The notes under the pieces were generated by a model. It saw only the letters and a program-made list of their open reading frames with translations. It did no database searches and was not told the DNA's origin. From the NCBI GenBank assembly GCA_040881785.1, contig JBBECO010000129.1:1-25048 (forward strand): a stretch of DNA of 25,048 nucleotides. The letters run 5' to 3'. The position numbers were made by a program, and so were the translations under genes. Each line of letters starts with the position of its first letter. Positions within the stretch are counted from its first letter, which is position 1. This document shows positions 23,588 through 25,048 of the stretch, in pieces. Source of the stretch: JACDCA01 sp040881785. GTDB taxonomy: Bacteria; Acidobacteriota; Vicinamibacteria; Vicinamibacterales; 2-12-FULL-66-21.

Positions 23588-24838
23588 ATGCCTGACTTGT
23601 TCTTCAAAGCCGCCGGCGCCGTCTGCCTCGTCGCTATCCTGTTCGGTATCGCGTCGCCGGCCCAGGCCCAGGAGCCCGCGCCTCCGCCGAAGCCGCCCAC
23701 GACCGTTGATGCCTCGCGCGGCGGCGTGACGATCTCCTCCGGCGCGAACAGCCTCACGATCGGTGCCCGCATCCAGTTCCGCTGGACGCTCGACGACCGT
23801 GAAGAATCCAGCACGGACACGACCGGCGCCGGCGTCGGCACCGAGGACGGGCCGATCAGCCAGTTCGACATCCCCCGGATGCGCGTGAGCTTCACCGGCG
23901 GCGCGTTCCGCCCCTGGTTGCGCTATGCGTTCCAGTTCGATTTCAGCAGGACCGGCGGCGAATCGGCGAGCAAGATCAAGGACGCCCTCATCGAGATCCG
24001 GCCGGTTGGCCGCAACTACCGTGTCAGCGCCGGGCAGTTCAAGGCGCCGTTCGGCCTCCAGCAGCTCACGTCGTCGGGCCGGTTGCAGTTCGTCGATCGT
24101 GCGATCACCGATGCGAAGTTCAACCCGACGCGCGACATGGGGGTGATGCTGAGTGGCACGCTCGCGGCGCGCAAGGCCGGATACGACGCGGGTGTGTTCA
24201 ACGGTTCCGGCGAATCGGTCCGGCAAAACAACCAGTCCCATCTCTGGGCCGGCAGGGTGTACCTGCAGCCACTGGACGCCTCGTCACTGTCGGAGGGATC
24301 CGTGGATGCCGAGAGCAAACCGTGGCTGCATCTCGGCCTCGGCGCACGCTCCGGCAAGCAGATCCGCGGCCAGACGACGGCCGGCGTCGTCGAAGACGCC
24401 GACAACCAGACGGCGGTCAACGCCGAGTTCGCCGTCAAGACGGCCCGCATCTTCTCGACCGCCGAGTACTTCTGGATGACCGACGCCCAGGACAACCCGC
24501 TCGATGCGCGCGACATCACCTCGCGGGGGTTCCATGCGCAGGCCGCCTACATGGTCATGCCGAAACGGGCCGAAGTCGGTCTGCTCCTGGCGCGGATCAC
24601 TCCGGACACCGGCCTGGACGACGCGGAGGTCTCGGAAGTGCGCGGCGTGTTCGGCTACTACTGGCACGCGCACAGTCTCAAGCTCCAGGCCGACGTCGGC
24701 CGGCTCGGCTATGGCGCCAACTTCGGCGCGCTCCCGTCACGAGCCCGCCAGGGGCTCCCCTCGCAGGGCCCGCGCCTCGTCAGCGGACGGAGCCTCACCG
24801 ATACACAGATCCGGGTACAGCTACAACTCGCCTTCTAA
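23588..24838 (+). CDS. oprP: OprP/OprO-family phosphate-selective porin
   Basis: The 416-residue protein has a signal peptide ending near ASPAQAQ (about residue 28), a short proline-rich linker, and a beta-barrel with the family landmarks: SLTIGARIQFRW, FDIPRMRVSFTGGAFRPWLRYAFQFDFS, and RVSAGQFKAPFGLQQLTSS followed by FVDRAI. It ends in the phenylalanine usual for outer-membrane barrels (QLQLAF). OprP-type trimers let phosphate or polyphosphate cross the outer membrane. Together with Pit it gives a two-membrane phosphate route, and a Pho-like site lies directly upstream. A wider anion specificity is possible, since many family members are annotated only by homology. The stop is followed within about ten bases by a CGGAG-word palindrome. 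Confidence 0.88.
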   Translation: MPDLFFKAAGAVCLVAILFGIASPAQAQEPAPPPKPPTTVDASRGGVTISSGANSLTIGARIQFRWTLDDREESSTDTTGAGVGTEDGPISQFDIPRMRVSFTGGAFRPWLRYAFQFDFSRTGGESASKIKDALIEIRPVGRNYRVSAGQFKAPFGLQQLTSSGRLQFVDRAITDAKFNPTRDMGVMLSGTLAARKAGYDAGVFNGSGESVRQNNQSHLWAGRVYLQPLDASSLSEGSVDAESKPWLHLGLGARSGKQIRGQTTAGVVEDADNQTAVNAEFAVKTARIFSTAEYFWMTDAQDNPLDARDITSRGFHAQAAYMVMPKRAEVGLLLARITPDTGLDDAEVSEVRGVFGYYWHAHSLKLQADVGRLGYGANFGALPSRARQGLPSQGPRLVSGRSLTDTQIRVQLQLAF

Positions 24839-24848
24839 TTTGCTTTGT

Positions 24849-25032
24849 CGGAGGGTACGGAGGCAACGGAGTTTTCCACAACGGAGGAACGGAGGAACGG
24901 AGACAAGAACGGAGAAATCGCCAATAAAAAAGACCAATTTGTTTTTTGTCTTCTCCGTTGCGTCTCCGTTTGCTCCGATCCTCCGTTGTGATTCCGTTGC
25001 CTCCGTCCCCTCCGTTCCCTCCGTTCCCTCCT
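24849..25032 (+). repeat. Palindromic CGGAG-word array after oprP
   Basis: Left arm at about 24849-24918 (ACGGAGG, AACGGAG words, CGGAGTTTTCCACA), AT-rich centre at about 24919-24948 (with CCAATTTG), right arm at about 24949-25032 (CTCCGTT, CCTCCGT). It has the same order of words as 15714-16036. The centre shares CCAATT and TGTCTTCT with the single-arm copy at 163-249. No gene is seen from 24839 to the window end. Confidence 0.9.
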
Positions 25033-25048
25033 TAACACCGAATTAACA

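Noticed and set aside
1..25048. tRNA, rRNA, integrase, transposase or prophage genes
   Set aside because: No matching sequence or protein motif was recognised on either strand.

Overview
The window is about 25 kb of GC-rich, diderm bacterial chromosome. It carries four 100-base runs of N, so it is a scaffolded draft or metagenome assembly. An Oar-like TonB-dependent receptor with an N-terminal carboxypeptidase-regulatory domain, an ImuA-ImuB-DnaE2 mutasome, many lipoproteins and dense intergenic repeats together suggest an acidobacterium, perhaps Vicinamibacteria. That placement is inference; no rRNA or other decisive marker is present.

Layout. (1) 250-3045: a Tat-exported DUF882/M15-type peptidase on the minus strand, then a plus-strand run of yajQ, a small lipoprotein and a lipoprotein metallophosphatase that runs into a gap. 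(2) 3146-5727, minus strand: a tight operon of a lipoprotein with possible kinase-like motifs, a DUF4956 membrane protein and a phospholipase D-like protein. (3) 5859-12039, minus strand: the mutagenesis cassette imuA, imuB, dnaE2. (4) 12196-14878: an MFS exporter, a NicO/UreH-like metal transporter and a glycine-zipper lipoprotein. (5) 15033-24838: a phosphate block of phoB-phoR, Pit transporter with its DUF47 partner, a large TonB-dependent receptor and an OprP-type phosphate porin. A shared motif of Pho-box type lies in front of both the DUF47-Pit/receptor promoter region and oprP.

The most unusual structure is a set of short word arrays. At each locus a different word, usually 7 bases long, is repeated with small changes, and often continues as its own reverse complement, so the array can fold as a long hairpin. 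Examples are GATCGCT, CCCCGAG, CCAACTC, AAATGGC, GCATCCC and GGTACTC. A related family uses CGGAG-based words of 8-9 bases. Nine gene ends have such an array starting at, or within about 12 bases of, the stop codon. Similar arrays lie in frame inside dnaE2 and imuB, adding proline/serine/arginine-rich segments; one dnaE2 insertion carries a five-cysteine zinc-ribbon-like module. Three of the four assembly gaps touch these arrays.

Functionally the window joins phosphate sensing and uptake (outer-membrane porin, inner-membrane Pit, PhoBR control), damage-induced mutagenesis, and a small envelope operon of uncertain role that may be an unrecognised membrane-linked kinase system. No tRNA, rRNA, CRISPR, integrase or transposase was seen.
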